Numbered from the stretch's first letter, positions 17,573 to 27,339 are shown. The stretch: 48,216 bases of DNA from Pseudanabaena frigida (GCA_003242085.1 QBML01000038.1:34539-82754); one strand, 5' to 3'. The notes: generated by a model not told the origin, from the sequence alone. Numbers and translations are program-made.

Positions 17573-19291
17573 ATGAAATACCTGAACCGTCTCTATCTCT
17601 CCATACTGAAGGTTGTTAAAGTATTTCTAAAAAGCATTAAACACACTATTTCAGCTTTGATGCCTCAGCATCAAGCCCGTATTACAAAACAACAACGAAC
17701 CTTAGAAGTATTATCTTCGCTAAGCTATCGCACAGGCGAATTAAAAGGATATCTCCAACTAGTAGCAAATAGCGTTAGCGAATTGCTGGACTTAGATTGG
17801 GCAGTAGTAACCCTCTTTCGTGAAGGATTTGAACGTGTTTTAGCCAGCTCAATTGACATGGGTTATGACGAAGACTATCGAGCTGACTTGCATGGTACTC
17901 TCACTGAAACTGTAATTAGTAATGGTAGGTGCCTATATGTAGAAGATGCATCTATTGATAAAAGCTACGGCGAACCGCCAGATGGCTATTTTGCCTATTT
18001 AGGAGCACCATTGAGACTACCCACTGATGAAATCATTGGCACAATTTGTTCGTTTCATCGTCAGCCCCGCAAATTCACAACCGACGAAATGCAATTGATC
18101 GAAATCTTTGCGGAACGAGCGGCTACAGCCATTGACAACTATAATCTCTATCAAAAGCAACAAGAAATAAATCTAGCATTACATGCTGAAATCAAAGAAC
18201 GCCAAGAAGCAGAACAAGCATTAAAAGAGAGCGAAATGCAATTGCGCCAGATTGCAGAGAATTTAGGATCGATGTTGTGGTTGTATTCCAGTGATGGCGA
18301 GCCAATCTATATCAGTCCGATATTTGAGAGTATTTGGGGGGTGGCTAGCGAACTAATATTCGCAGATAGCAAAGCTTGCCTAAAAGCTGTTCATCTTGAG
18401 GATAGAGATAGGGTAGCAGAAGCATTTAAAAGCTTATTTACGGATAATCATAACTACGATCATGAATATCGCATTATCCGTCCTGATGATAGTGTCAGAA
18501 CTATCCACAATCGATCGTTTTCGATTTTCGATAAAACAGGGAAAATTTATCGGATTGCAGGTATTGCCGAAGACATCACCGAGCGGCAACAAGAGCAACA
18601 GCGAATGATCAAAGCGATGGAAAGACTTTCAGAGATTGGCGAACTAGCAGCCACAATCATCCATGAAGTTCGCAATCCTTTAACCACAGTGCTTATGGGT
18701 TTAAACTACTTTTATCGAATGGAACTACCTGAAGACGCAAGGAAGAGATTGATGCTAGCCTTAGATGAGGCAGAACGACTTAAGCGACTTTTAAATGAGA
18801 TTCTACTCTATGCAAAACATGAGGTTATTCAGCCAGTTCCAGTTGATATGAACAAACTATCTATGGAGCTTATAGAAAATATTTCTAGTACGCAAGTTGC
18901 AATTGGCAAGCAAATAGTTTTTGAAGAAATGCCTGAATCTCTGATAATCTTCGGAGATAAAGATAAATTAACACAGGTATTGATCAACCTATTGCAAAAT
19001 GCCTGTGAAGCAGTACCAGAAGGAGAAAAAATTTCTGTAAATTTTTCCTCTTTGACTAGTTCTCGACAGATTTGCTTACAAGTGCAAAATAGAGGTACAC
19101 CTATTCCCGCTGACATTTTACCAAATTTAACAAAACCATTTATGACGACTAAAACCGATGGTAATGGTTTGGGCTTAGCGATCGTCAAGAAGATTGTGGA
19201 AGCTCATGGAGGTGAATTAGTGATTGAATCATCAGCGATCGCAGGCACGATCGTTATGGTTTTATTGCCGACAGATATGGATCTAACTTAG
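17573..19291 (+). CDS. GAF-PAS sensor histidine kinase
   Basis: 572 residues from the ATG at 17573 (an in-frame TTG at 17555 would add six). Order: short basic N-terminus, GAF domain about 45-200, coiled linker, PAS domain about 225-345 ending ITERQQEQQ, HisKA with H364 (IIHEVRNPLTTV) and HATPase_c with NLLQNACEAVPEG and DGNGLGLAIVKK. The GAF domain has no obvious CH chromophore-binding cysteine motif, so I would not call it a phytochrome. Divergent from the kinase/regulator operon with 230 A/T-rich bases between. Confidence 0.85.
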   Translation: MKYLNRLYLSILKVVKVFLKSIKHTISALMPQHQARITKQQRTLEVLSSLSYRTGELKGYLQLVANSVSELLDLDWAVVTLFREGFERVLASSIDMGYDEDYRADLHGTLTETVISNGRCLYVEDASIDKSYGEPPDGYFAYLGAPLRLPTDEIIGTICSFHRQPRKFTTDEMQLIEIFAERAATAIDNYNLYQKQQEINLALHAEIKERQEAEQALKESEMQLRQIAENLGSMLWLYSSDGEPIYISPIFESIWGVASELIFADSKACLKAVHLEDRDRVAEAFKSLFTDNHNYDHEYRIIRPDDSVRTIHNRSFSIFDKTGKIYRIAGIAEDITERQQEQQRMIKAMERLSEIGELAATIIHEVRNPLTTVLMGLNYFYRMELPEDARKRLMLALDEAERLKRLLNEILLYAKHEVIQPVPVDMNKLSMELIENISSTQVAIGKQIVFEEMPESLIIFGDKDKLTQVLINLLQNACEAVPEGEKISVNFSSLTSSRQICLQVQNRGTPIPADILPNLTKPFMTTKTDGNGLGLAIVKKIVEAHGGELVIESSAIAGTIVMVLLPTDMDLT

Positions 19292-19374
19292 AACCATTTA
19301 CGCTCTACTTCGGGCGATAGTATTTCACATTTGTTGATAGATTAGTTAGTTCCATAACTTTTTAAAAATAAACT

Positions 19375-20421
19375 ATGACGTTTACTAATAATCTACAGAA
19401 AATTTTAAATCAAACTCCTAGCTCAGTTTATCTTGTCTTTGCCGTATTAATCTTTGCATCTTCTAACTCGCTCACGCGTAAAATCGTTGAAATTGGAAAC
19501 TATAACTCGATCGATGGCAGAAATCCGATCTCACTCTGTAACGTCTTATTTATCGGAAATATTTGTGCTTTTGGGTTAATGCTTCTAATCTTTCATAAAG
19601 ATTGGACTCTGAATAACCTCAAAGCTTTAACTCGTAAAGATTGGATTAGCTTAACCGTTATAGGAATTTTATCGGGGGCGATCGCGCCAGCGTTAATTTT
19701 CACAGCCCTTGGGCAGACAAATGTCACTAATATCGTTTTAATTGGTCGTATTGAACCAATTTTTACTCTTGTATTGAGTGTTTGGCTATTGAAATCAAAG
19801 GTTAACTCTTGGACAATTTTAGGTTCCCTAACCTCTTTTGCTGGTGCAGTAACAACTGCTTTTTTAACAAATTCACCTCAACAAATGACTATGTTAGGAT
19901 TCCAACTTGGGACAGGAGAAATCTTGGTAGCGATCGCGGCAGTTATTGTTTCTATTTCAACTGTTATGAACAAATTGCAACTGCGATCGATTCCATTAGG
20001 AATTATTACTATCTATCGTAATGTTCTCGGAACCTTGATTTTCTTCATACTAGCCAATTTTCTTTACGGAGCAAAGCATTTTGCTGATGTACTATCTCCT
20101 TTTCTGTGGCAATGGATGCTAATTTATGCAGCAATTATAGTAGTTGCAGGGCAAATATGTTGGTTAATGGCGGTAAAAAAAGCTACTTCAACCGAACTCA
20201 ACTTAGCAAGTTTATTCAACCCAATTATCGCTATTTTTATGGCTTATTTAATCTTGGGTGAAGTACCAACTTCCGCACAATATTGGGGAGGCTGTCTATT
20301 GTTAATCGGAGTTGTCTTGAGTTATATTGGCAATCTATATCAATCTAAAACTAATCAGAAATTATCTAAACCCAATCTTCGTGAGGCAATGGAAATGAAT
20401 ATAGGTTTTCGAGGCATTTAA
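19375..20421 (+). CDS. EamA/DMT-family transporter, paralogue 2
   Basis: 348 residues with ten hydrophobic helices. It shares IDGRNPISLCNVLFIGNIC, SGAIAPALIFTALGQT, GRIEPIFTLVLSVWLLKSK and LSPFLWQWMLIYAAIIVVAGQICW with the gene at 10920, so the two are clear paralogues within 8 kb. Their C-termini also match (both end in a Glu-Met/Met-Glu...GF+G stretch). The start follows the kinase gene by 83 bases on the same strand. Substrate unknown. Confidence 0.8.
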   Translation: MTFTNNLQKILNQTPSSVYLVFAVLIFASSNSLTRKIVEIGNYNSIDGRNPISLCNVLFIGNICAFGLMLLIFHKDWTLNNLKALTRKDWISLTVIGILSGAIAPALIFTALGQTNVTNIVLIGRIEPIFTLVLSVWLLKSKVNSWTILGSLTSFAGAVTTAFLTNSPQQMTMLGFQLGTGEILVAIAAVIVSISTVMNKLQLRSIPLGIITIYRNVLGTLIFFILANFLYGAKHFADVLSPFLWQWMLIYAAIIVVAGQICWLMAVKKATSTELNLASLFNPIIAIFMAYLILGEVPTSAQYWGGCLLLIGVVLSYIGNLYQSKTNQKLSKPNLREAMEMNIGFRGI

Positions 20422-20677
20422 TCCTATAGTAGTTTTCAGATACTAATCTCATACGGATTCAGACATGCTAGAAGTTGATACGATATCCAGGAACAATTTT
20501 TAATTTGAACAGTACAAAGCTAATGGGATAAGTAAGCGCATACTCGAATTGGATGTGTTTCAATTAGCTAGTTAGGACTGACTATTACTGGCATTCTAGA
20601 TCTCTTATTTTAAACTGATGTTACGTGGAAGGAAAGCAGAGTAGAGTAAAGATAGACGCAGAAAGAGGTTGAAAGGT

Positions 20678-20904
20678 ATGGACAGAAAGTTCTTAGACCT
20701 ATACTCAGACTACCTAATTAGTAGTTTCGGGAAGATAACCGCCACAGGACTATCAGAATTATTAGACGGAGAACTAAGCCATAACCAAATTACAAGTCGG
20801 TTAAGCAAAGTACAGGAGGTTCACCTGAGTTATGGTATCTGGTCAAACCGACAATCCGCAAGCATGAAAGCGAAGAAGGAGTACTGCTAATTGATGACAC
20901 GCCC
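20678..20904 (+). pseudogene. IS4/IS701-like transposase N-terminal remnant
   Basis: The frame starts MDRKFLDLYSDYLISSFGKI and reads ATGLSELLDGELSHNQIT, the N-terminus of an IS4/IS701-type DDE transposase. Near 20815-20822 it shifts by one base; the original frame then continues ELWYLVKPTIRKHESEEG and VLLIDDT, where the aspartates are the first catalytic position. Exactly at those codons the sequence meets the end of an IS5-like element. A purine-rich ribosome site precedes the ATG. Both frameshift and truncation make it non-functional. Confidence 0.65.
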
Positions 20905-20906
20905 TA

Positions 20907-21192
20907 GGGTGTCATCAATTAGGTAAACTGGAGGAAGGAAAAAGTAACAAACAAAAAGCAAAACGAGATGACAGTCCGCCGATATGCCCTGAGAGATGAG
21001 CAGTGGGAAAGGATCAAAAACTTATTGCCAGGCAGAGAAGGAACCGTCGGAGTCACGGCAAAAGACAACCGATTGTTTGTTGAGGCAGTGTTATATCGCT
21101 ACCGAGCAGGAATACCTTGGCGAGATTTGCCAGAGAGATTTGGGGATTATCGAGTAGTACATACAAGGTTTAGTCGATGGTCAAAAACAGGT
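20907..21192 (+). mobile_element. truncated IS5-like element (copy 1), transposase 5' end only
   Basis: From GGGTGTCATCAATTAGG at 20907 the sequence matches the 5' end of the full copy at 22256-23092 almost base for base, with one TIR difference and one G/A change before the start codon. The ATG is at 20968. The match stops at about 21192, after 75 codons (MTVRRYALRDEQWERIKNLL through WSKTG), and unrelated sequence follows. The near identity indicates a recent duplication. The encoded fragment lacks the catalytic core. Confidence 0.8.
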
Positions 21193-21885
21193 AAAGCAAA
21201 ATTCGTATCTGAGGAAAGCAAAAATGAGATGATGAGAAACATGCTCCATCGCGCCTCTCTAATTCCAATAACTGGCGCAAGAGTTTCAACAGTTGATTGA
21301 AAGATATTTTGCAAACACACCAAGGAAACTTACAGCCATTTGCTTTCAAAACCGCAACAAATAATATAAAACCCATTGCGGGGCTTCGCCCTGCGACCCT
21401 TCTTGTGGCGGGTTTGATCGAACATTGCTGTAAGGTTTCCAGAAACGACACACGTTAACAACACAACCTAAAACATCCTTTGGGGTTAATACCGAAGGAT
21501 GTCTTGCCTATTCAAAACGGTTCAAAGACTCAAAACAAAATTTAAGCCAGTCACAGAGGCGATCCTTGAATGCCTACAATGTAACTGGCTTTTAATTTTT
21601 ATATGTTATGCGCTGCCTTACTACTTAGTTCATCTATTGTTAATGAATCTTAGTGTTGGAAGCGATTTCTTGTTTTTATTAACATTACTCAGTTTTTCAT
21701 GATAAGTCTTCTATCTAAGTACATAATCGCCTCTGTATCTTGATGAATATCTAAATACCAATAGGGTTAGGTGGCAAGGACTAGGTCTAAATACTGCCGC
21801 TACGCTATACCCTTACCCATACCGCCATCGAAATGAAGGAATCGTTGTCGTACCACACAATACCAAATTTGAGACCACATTAGAT
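21193..21885. other. mobile-element debris with a repeat hairpin
   Basis: No gene here is convincing. A frame around 21285-21360 reads LAQEFQQLIERYFANTPRKL and looks like the C-terminal scrap of a lost protein. At 21366-21418, AAACCCA precedes a TGCGGGGC-TTC-GCCCTGCG hairpin and GGCGGGTTT, resembling a damaged member of the long-hairpin family. ACATCCTT (21473-21480) pairs with AAGGATGT (21495-21502). A 67-residue hydrophobic frame at 21499-21702 has no visible ribosome site or family. The stretch 21727-21885 is open in the same frame as the next gene and reads RHRNEGIVVVPHNTKFETTL, but no start codon is visible. Confidence 0.5.
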
Positions 21886-22299
21886 ATGTTCAAGAATAAT
21901 AAATTTATGCCAATTATCTTGCTCCTAATTGGAGCAGGACTATTATTTCTTGTAGTTTCAGGCTCTTTTACGGTAATCAACAATTTACTAGAAGGCTATC
22001 TAAGTCAAAGTTGGGGAAGCGTTAACGGAAAGGTTATCAGTTCCAATATTAATTCATCAAAAACAAAAAATGGATATTCGTATACTCCTGAGGTAGTCTA
22101 TGAATATTCTGTGGTTCATAATGTCTATACAAATAAAACCATTGCATTTTATTTTGAAAGCACCGATAGCAATAATGCAGGAGCTAGGGTTTCAAAATAT
22201 TTGACAGGCAGTCATGTAAAAGTCTTTTACAATCCAAATTCACCAAGCATCTCTTGGGCGTGTCATCAATTAAGCCAGATAACGGAAGCAGTGAGATAA
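21886..22299 (+). pseudogene. DUF3592-like membrane protein, cut by the IS
   Basis: The first about 122 residues (ending NPNSPSIS) form an N-terminal membrane helix (MPIILLLIGAGLLFLVVSGSF) and a beta domain with GSVNGKVISSNI and VKVFYNPNSPS, the pattern of DUF3592 proteins. From 22256 onward the codons belong to the terminal repeat of the IS element, and the frame ends at 22299. The 3' flank of the IS does not clearly continue the gene, so the amount lost is unknown. Function of the family is unknown. Confidence 0.65.
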
Positions 22300-23092
22300 A
22301 TAGCACCGAGAAAATTCGTTGCACGTTTATCGTAACGGGTAGCAATTGCTCGAAACTGCTTAATTTTAGCGAAAAAGTTTTCAATCAAATGTCGAGCTTT
22401 GTACAGATGCTTGTCATATTCCCGTTGAGTTGTACGATTACGCTTGGGCGGAATCACAGGCGTTTTACCCTGTTTCTCTAGTCTCTCAATTACCCGTTCA
22501 TCAGCATCATAGCCCTTGTCGGCAAGCAGAGTATCAGCAACCAAGTTATCAATGAGCACATCAGACCCATCCAAGTCACAAGCTTGACCCTGACTTAAGT
22601 GAAAGTCTATTGGATTTCCTAAGGCATCAACTAGGGTGTGAATCTTGGTGCTTAAACCTCCTTTGCTGCGACCAATTGCTTCGCTTTTTGCATCCCCCCT
22701 TTTGCACCAGCACTGTGCTGATGGGCGCGGACTATTGTTGAATCAATCATCGCGTATTCATTGTCTGCTTCATTGGCTAAATCTTGGAATACTCTTTTCC
22801 ATACACCTGTTTTTGACCATCGGCTAAACCTTGTATGTACTACTCGATAATCCCCAAATCTCTCTGGCAAATCTCGCCAAGGTATTCCTGCTCGGTAGCG
22901 ATATAACACTGCCTCAACAAACAATCGGTTGTCTTTTGCCGTGACTCCGACGGTTCCTTCTCTGCCTGGCAATAAGTTTTTGATCCTTTCCCACTGCTCA
23001 TCTCTCAGGGCATATCGGCGGACTGTCATCTCGTTTTGCTTTTTGTTTGTTACTTTTTCCTTCCTCTAGTTTACCTAATTGATGACACGCCC
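22256..23092 (-). mobile_element. complete IS5-family element (IS427-like layout, copy 2)
   Basis: About 837 bases bounded by inverted repeats GGGCGTGTCATCAATTA at 22256 and TAATTGATGACACGCCC ending at 23092. It carries one transposase in two frames joined by a -1 shift. The flanks are ...CTCTT and TAAGC..., which do not form a clean 2-, 3- or 4-base direct repeat, so either the target duplication was lost or the element was reshuffled by recombination with copy 1. Both copies lie within 1.5 kb. Confidence 0.85.
22266..23029 (-). CDS. IS5-family transposase expressed by -1 frameshift
   Basis: Frame 1 (23029 to 22652, 125 residues) begins MTVRRYALRDEQWERIKNLLPG, the DUF4096-type N-terminus, and includes the first catalytic Asp in EYAMIDSTIVRAHQHSAGAKGG. 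Frame 2 ends at 22266 and contains LLADKGYDAD (second Asp) and ARHLIENFFAKIKQFR (catalytic Glu). The frames meet at a GCAAAAGGGGGGAT stretch near 22695-22710; a -1 shift there gives one product of about 250 residues, as known for IS427-group elements. Both frames are otherwise intact, so the element may be active. Confidence 0.8.
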
Positions 23093-23223
23093 TAAGCTAT
23101 TGGCTCATTTTTTCGCTCACTTTCTTGCTCACTTGTGAGCTATTTACCGAGTCCTCAAATGAGCCTTAAATTTTATTGCGATCGCCCAAACTATAAGAAC
23201 TAGCCAACACTAGTCTTAAGAAA

Positions 23224-24426
23224 ATGTCGCGAAAAGCCAAAATGTTTATTTTTTCAATATTCATCTTACTTGTCTTAAGTATGATTGGGATCTACGTCTA
23301 TTGGGTTTACGTTCTTCCAAAGTTAGGATTATTTGAAGATGGTAGACGTACGGAGAACTTTCGTTCTATGCAAAAAATATTTCCCGCAAAGGTTATCTAT
23401 CGCTCTGACAATCCCTATACATTAAAAGAGAATTTACGCAATCTCGATGTATCCTACGAATTTACTGGTAAACAGCACAAAATGTCCGATCTGCTTGAGC
23501 GATCTGAAACCACTGGGCTTCTTGTGGTTAAAGATGACACTATCGTTTACGAGAAGTATTTTCAAGGCAATACAAAGTTAGATAAAAATACTTCTTGGTC
23601 GGTAGCGAAGTCATTTGTCTCGGCACTTGTAGGCATTGCGATCGCGGAAGGACATATCGCTAATATCAACGATTCGATTACAAAGTATATGCCCGAATTG
23701 GAACAATCTGGATATCGCAACGTTCCCATCAAACATATCCTGCAGATGTCCTCTGGCGTTAAGTTTAGCGAAAAGTATGACGATCCCGAATCAGATATTT
23801 TTCAAGTTGTTCCTAACCTTTTCTTTTATATGCGATCGATGAAAGATCTTGCCCGTAGCTTTCCGTCAGAGGGTGCATCGGGGCAAAAATTCCATTACAT
23901 TAGCCTCGATACACAAATATTGGGAATGCTAATCGAGCGCGTCACTGGAAAGAGCGTATCATCTTACTTGCAGCAAAAATTATGGAATCCAATGGGCGCT
24001 GAATCAGATGCTTTTTGGTCAACGGATAACTACCATCTAGAACTGTCATTTTGTTGTTTGAATGCTACTCTGCGCGATTATGCCAAGTTTGGATTGCTCT
24101 ATTTACATGATGGCTATTTTAACGAAAAGCAGATCGTTCCCAAGTCTTGGGTGAAAGAATCGATCGCACCCGATAGCCCTCATTTGCAAGTTGGATCCAC
24201 TGACGAAAAAGAATATGGAAAATGGGGATATCAATATCAATGGTGGATTCCCACAGGTTCTCATGGAGATTACAGTGCGGTAGGCATCTTAGGACAGTAT
24301 ATTTACATCGATCCTAAACACAATGTCGTTATTGTCAAGACTAGTTCGGGTTCCCTATCCTCAACAGCAAAGGATGACGATGAAGCGATCGCGCTCTTTC
24401 GCGCCATTATTAAGGAATTGAACTGA
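23224..24426 (+). CDS. membrane-anchored serine hydrolase (beta-lactamase/class C-like)
   Basis: 400 residues with an N-terminal membrane helix (MFIFSIFILLVLSMIGIYVYWVYV) and a periplasmic domain. The active-site S-x-x-K is S126-V-A-K129 in NTSWSVAKSFVSALVGIAIAEG. Further family marks are INDSITKYMPEL and VPIKHILQMSSGVKFSE, and near the C-terminus GDYSAVGILGQYIYID, where the KTG-like element should lie. This family includes 6-aminohexanoate-dimer hydrolases, D-amino peptidases and esterases; the substrate is uncertain. It is probably followed in the same transcript by the deacetylase-like gene 42 bases on. Confidence 0.8.
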   Translation: MSRKAKMFIFSIFILLVLSMIGIYVYWVYVLPKLGLFEDGRRTENFRSMQKIFPAKVIYRSDNPYTLKENLRNLDVSYEFTGKQHKMSDLLERSETTGLLVVKDDTIVYEKYFQGNTKLDKNTSWSVAKSFVSALVGIAIAEGHIANINDSITKYMPELEQSGYRNVPIKHILQMSSGVKFSEKYDDPESDIFQVVPNLFFYMRSMKDLARSFPSEGASGQKFHYISLDTQILGMLIERVTGKSVSSYLQQKLWNPMGAESDAFWSTDNYHLELSFCCLNATLRDYAKFGLLYLHDGYFNEKQIVPKSWVKESIAPDSPHLQVGSTDEKEYGKWGYQYQWWIPTGSHGDYSAVGILGQYIYIDPKHNVVIVKTSSGSLSSTAKDDDEAIALFRAIIKELN

Positions 24427-24468
24427 GTCAAATAGTAAAACTTTCCAAAACAATCTAAGGTAAGAGAA

Positions 24469-25515
24469 ATGCAAGTGATTTACTCAGATACGCATCGGAA
24501 GCACCATCCATCAATTCAAATATTTGGTGGAGGCGAAAAAGTACCATCTTTTGAAAGTCCAGAGCGATTGGATAGCATTGTAACTGCTCTGAAACAGACC
24601 GATTGGGCAGAATTGCGATCGCCTGAAGAATTTGAATTAGAACATATCCTTGCTGTTCATGCTCCCGACTATGTAGAATATCTGCAAAATGCTTTTAACG
24701 CATGGAAGACATATAAAGAGAATCTCGGTGAAACATCTCAAAATTCATTTGTGATGAGTGACACCTTTCCCCCACGACGCTCAAACCGCAAACCTACATC
24801 CATTGTTGCCCAAGCAGGATATTATTCTTTCGATCTATGTTGTCCGATTGGTGCTGACACTTACGAAATCGCCGTTACTTCAGCAAATTGCGCTCTCACT
24901 GGAGCCAAAATTCTACAAACTGGAGAGAAATCTACTTTTGCTCTATGCCGTCCCCCTGGACATCATGCGGGTCGAGACTTTGCAGGCGGATACTGCTACC
25001 TGAATAATGTAGCGATCGCCGCTAAGTATTTATCTAATCAAGGAAAAGTTGCCATTCTTGACATTGACTATCACGCAGGAAATGGTACACAAGATATCTT
25101 CTATAGTTCATCGGACGTGCTGACTATCTCTATTCATGCCGACCCAGCATTAGATTATCCTTACTTTGTAGGCTACGCCGACGAAACAGGTGAAGATGCT
25201 GGACAAGGCTATCATCATAACTTTTCGCTTTCCTTAGGAACTGGTGATGACGAATACTTCCAATCGCTTGAAAAGGCTCTGGAACTTGTCAAAAAATTTA
25301 TGCCAAAGTATTTTCTAATTTCCTTTGGTGCAGATATATTCCAAAGCGATCCATTAGGAAGCTTTTCTATTAGTAGCGAAGGACTGCTAGAAATCGGAAC
25401 TCGTATATCCAGTTTGAATCTACCAACCCTGATTGTGATGGAAGGTGGATATAATGTTGATACCCTCGGACTTAATACATGTGCCATGCTCTCAGCATTT
25501 GCACGACGAGTGTAG
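24469..25515 (+). CDS. histone-deacetylase-fold amidohydrolase, acetylpolyamine deacetylase-like
   Basis: 348 residues covering the whole arginase/deacetylase fold. Catalytic His165-His166 lie in RPPGHHAGRDFAGGYCYLNN, zinc ligands are Asp200, His202 (LDIDYHAGNGTQ) and Asp289 (FGADIFQSDPLG), and Tyr328 is in MEGGYN. The long loop after residue 80 and the ASPERL-like start (SFESPERLDSI) point to acetylpolyamine amidohydrolases rather than acetoin-utilisation proteins. It would remove acetyl groups from polyamines or similar amides in the cytoplasm. The upstream gap to the serine hydrolase is 42 bases, so co-expression is likely. Confidence 0.8.
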   Translation: MQVIYSDTHRKHHPSIQIFGGGEKVPSFESPERLDSIVTALKQTDWAELRSPEEFELEHILAVHAPDYVEYLQNAFNAWKTYKENLGETSQNSFVMSDTFPPRRSNRKPTSIVAQAGYYSFDLCCPIGADTYEIAVTSANCALTGAKILQTGEKSTFALCRPPGHHAGRDFAGGYCYLNNVAIAAKYLSNQGKVAILDIDYHAGNGTQDIFYSSSDVLTISIHADPALDYPYFVGYADETGEDAGQGYHHNFSLSLGTGDDEYFQSLEKALELVKKFMPKYFLISFGADIFQSDPLGSFSISSEGLLEIGTRISSLNLPTLIVMEGGYNVDTLGLNTCAMLSAFARRV

Positions 25516-25890
25516 GGGCTTGTAGGTTCGCGAAGAAAAATTGAAATCTTATTTAAATGGATTTGCGCTCAACTCGCTCTCATATGACGTTTCTATAAAT
25601 TGTTAGCGATTGAGGCTAAGAGACAAGCGATCGCATCAATCACTCTTTATTAATACTAGATTGACTCTTCGAGGTATGAAACGATCGAGTTACGAGTCTA
25701 GGAATTATCCGACTGCTTAGGAATTATCCCGTCATAGTCACCAGAAGCACTAAAGTTAACTACCTTGTTGGGATGCCCATCATTTTTCTCAGTTTCAGTA
25801 ACTAATATCTTCATTGGGTAGATGCACTTTTTTAGATAAAGACTAAAATATACTTAGATTAAAGTTTCTTAATATTCGGACAATCGTATA
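25516..25890. other. intergenic region before the folate transporter
   Basis: 375 bases with no supported gene. It contains a partly repeated block (GGAATTATCC at 25701-25710 and GGAATTATCC at 25720-25729) and one HIP1 site. A 38-residue minus-strand frame (25698-25814) has no ribosome site. The promoter of the transporter should be in the A/T-rich stretch near 25830-25880. Confidence 0.4.
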
Positions 25891-27339
25891 GTGCTAATCC
25901 AATCAGACTGGCTCAAAAGCTTGCGAAATCGCTCGTTTGACCCAGAGTTGGGGGCGATCGCGGTTATTTATTTTGTACAAGGCGCAATGGCAATCTCGCA
26001 ACTTGCCGTGAGTTTCTTCCTTAAGGATGACTTGGGATTAAGCCCTGCGGAAGTCGCTTCAATGGTCGGCATTACAATGTTGCCTTGGACAGTTAAGCCC
26101 TTATATGGTCTTATTTCTGACGGATTTCCTGTATTTGGATATCGCCGCCGCCCTTACCTATTGCTATCCAGCGTTTTAGGGATATTTGCATGGGCAAGTA
26201 TGGCTTTATGGGTAGCGACTCCCTTTTGGGCGATCGCCATGATCGCCGTGGGCTCGTTATCCCTTGCTTTTTCTGATGCAATTACGGATGCACTGATTGT
26301 CCAACGCGCGAGATTAGAAACAGAGGGAGATGCAGGCTCACTACAGTCTTTTAGCTGGATTGCTTCATCAATTGGGGCGATCGCTTCAGCGTATTTAAGC
26401 GGTTACTTACTAGAGCACTTCGGGGCAAAGTTTGTATTTGAGATTACGGCAATTTTGCCGCTTTTGGTAGGTATCGCAGCCTTTGCGATCGCCGATCCGC
26501 CGATGTCCACAGTTTTTATTGCTGCTCCTAATTCATCATCTGACAACTCAGTCCCAGCAACTTTATCGAGAAACTCGCAACTATGGATGTCGTTGAAGTT
26601 TAACTTCATTCAACTGCGTCAAGCCTTTACGAATAAAGCGATTTGGCTGCCTGCGGCATTCCTGTTTTTTTGGCAAGCTACACCCAGCAGTGATACAGCC
26701 TTCTTTTATTTCACAACTAATGAACTGAACTTTAACCCAGAATTTCTGGGCACAATGCGATTTTTTGCAAGTTGGGCAGGTTTGCTTGGCGTATGGCTAT
26801 TTCAGCGCTTTTTTAAAGGTGTACCCACCCGCAAGATTTTCTTTTGGACGACGATTATCTCAACTGTATTAGGGTTAACGAGTTTATTGTTAGTTACTCA
26901 TGCCAACCGATCGCTAGGTATTAGCGATCGCTGGTTTAGCCTCGGCGACAACTTGATTTTGACCGTTGCAGGACGGATTGCTTTTATGCCAGTTCTGGTC
27001 TTGGCGGCACGTCTTTGTCCAGAGGGTATCGAGGCAACTTTGTTTGCCCTTTTGATGTCTGTATTGAATATTTCGGCGCTATGTTCTTTCCAATTAGGTG
27101 CAGGCTTGACGCATCTTTTAGGCGTAACTGAATCTAATTTCGATAATCTTTGGATATTAATTTTAATTGCCAATGTTACTAGCCTCTTACCACTGCCTCT
27201 TTTAAAGTGGTTGCCTGATGAGAAAGTGAAGATGTCAGAAGAGCTAAACCCTAAATCGGTTTTGATGGAATCTCAAAATGTTGAAGTGAACTTATTAGAA
27301 AGCGATCGCCCCGAAGTAATTTTGCAAGAGAAAATCTAA
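25891..27339 (+). CDS. folate-biopterin transporter (BT1/FBT family)
   Basis: 482 residues with about twelve membrane helices. The signature blocks ITMLPWTVKPLYGLISDGFPVFGYRRRPYL, and SLAFSDAITDALIVQRARLET are those of the BT1 family, whose cyanobacterial member (Slr0642 of Synechocystis) moves folate. The gene starts with GTG; the hydrophilic tail of about 45 residues is acidic. The middle loop (about 200-235) is poorly conserved, as usual. Next comes a small VOC gene 44 bases later on the same strand. Confidence 0.85.
   Translation: MLIQSDWLKSLRNRSFDPELGAIAVIYFVQGAMAISQLAVSFFLKDDLGLSPAEVASMVGITMLPWTVKPLYGLISDGFPVFGYRRRPYLLLSSVLGIFAWASMALWVATPFWAIAMIAVGSLSLAFSDAITDALIVQRARLETEGDAGSLQSFSWIASSIGAIASAYLSGYLLEHFGAKFVFEITAILPLLVGIAAFAIADPPMSTVFIAAPNSSSDNSVPATLSRNSQLWMSLKFNFIQLRQAFTNKAIWLPAAFLFFWQATPSSDTAFFYFTTNELNFNPEFLGTMRFFASWAGLLGVWLFQRFFKGVPTRKIFFWTTIISTVLGLTSLLLVTHANRSLGISDRWFSLGDNLILTVAGRIAFMPVLVLAARLCPEGIEATLFALLMSVLNISALCSFQLGAGLTHLLGVTESNFDNLWILILIANVTSLLPLPLLKWLPDEKVKMSEELNPKSVLMESQNVEVNLLESDRPEVILQEKI

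Noticed and set aside
17573-19291. Phytochrome-like photoreceptor
   Set aside because: The GAF domain has no recognisable chromophore-binding cysteine motif and there is no PHY domain.
21499-21702. 67-residue hydrophobic open frame
   Set aside because: No clear ribosome site, no recognised family, and it lies in mobile-element debris.
25698-25814. 38-residue minus-strand frame upstream of the folate transporter
   Set aside because: No ribosome site and no family resemblance; probably chance.
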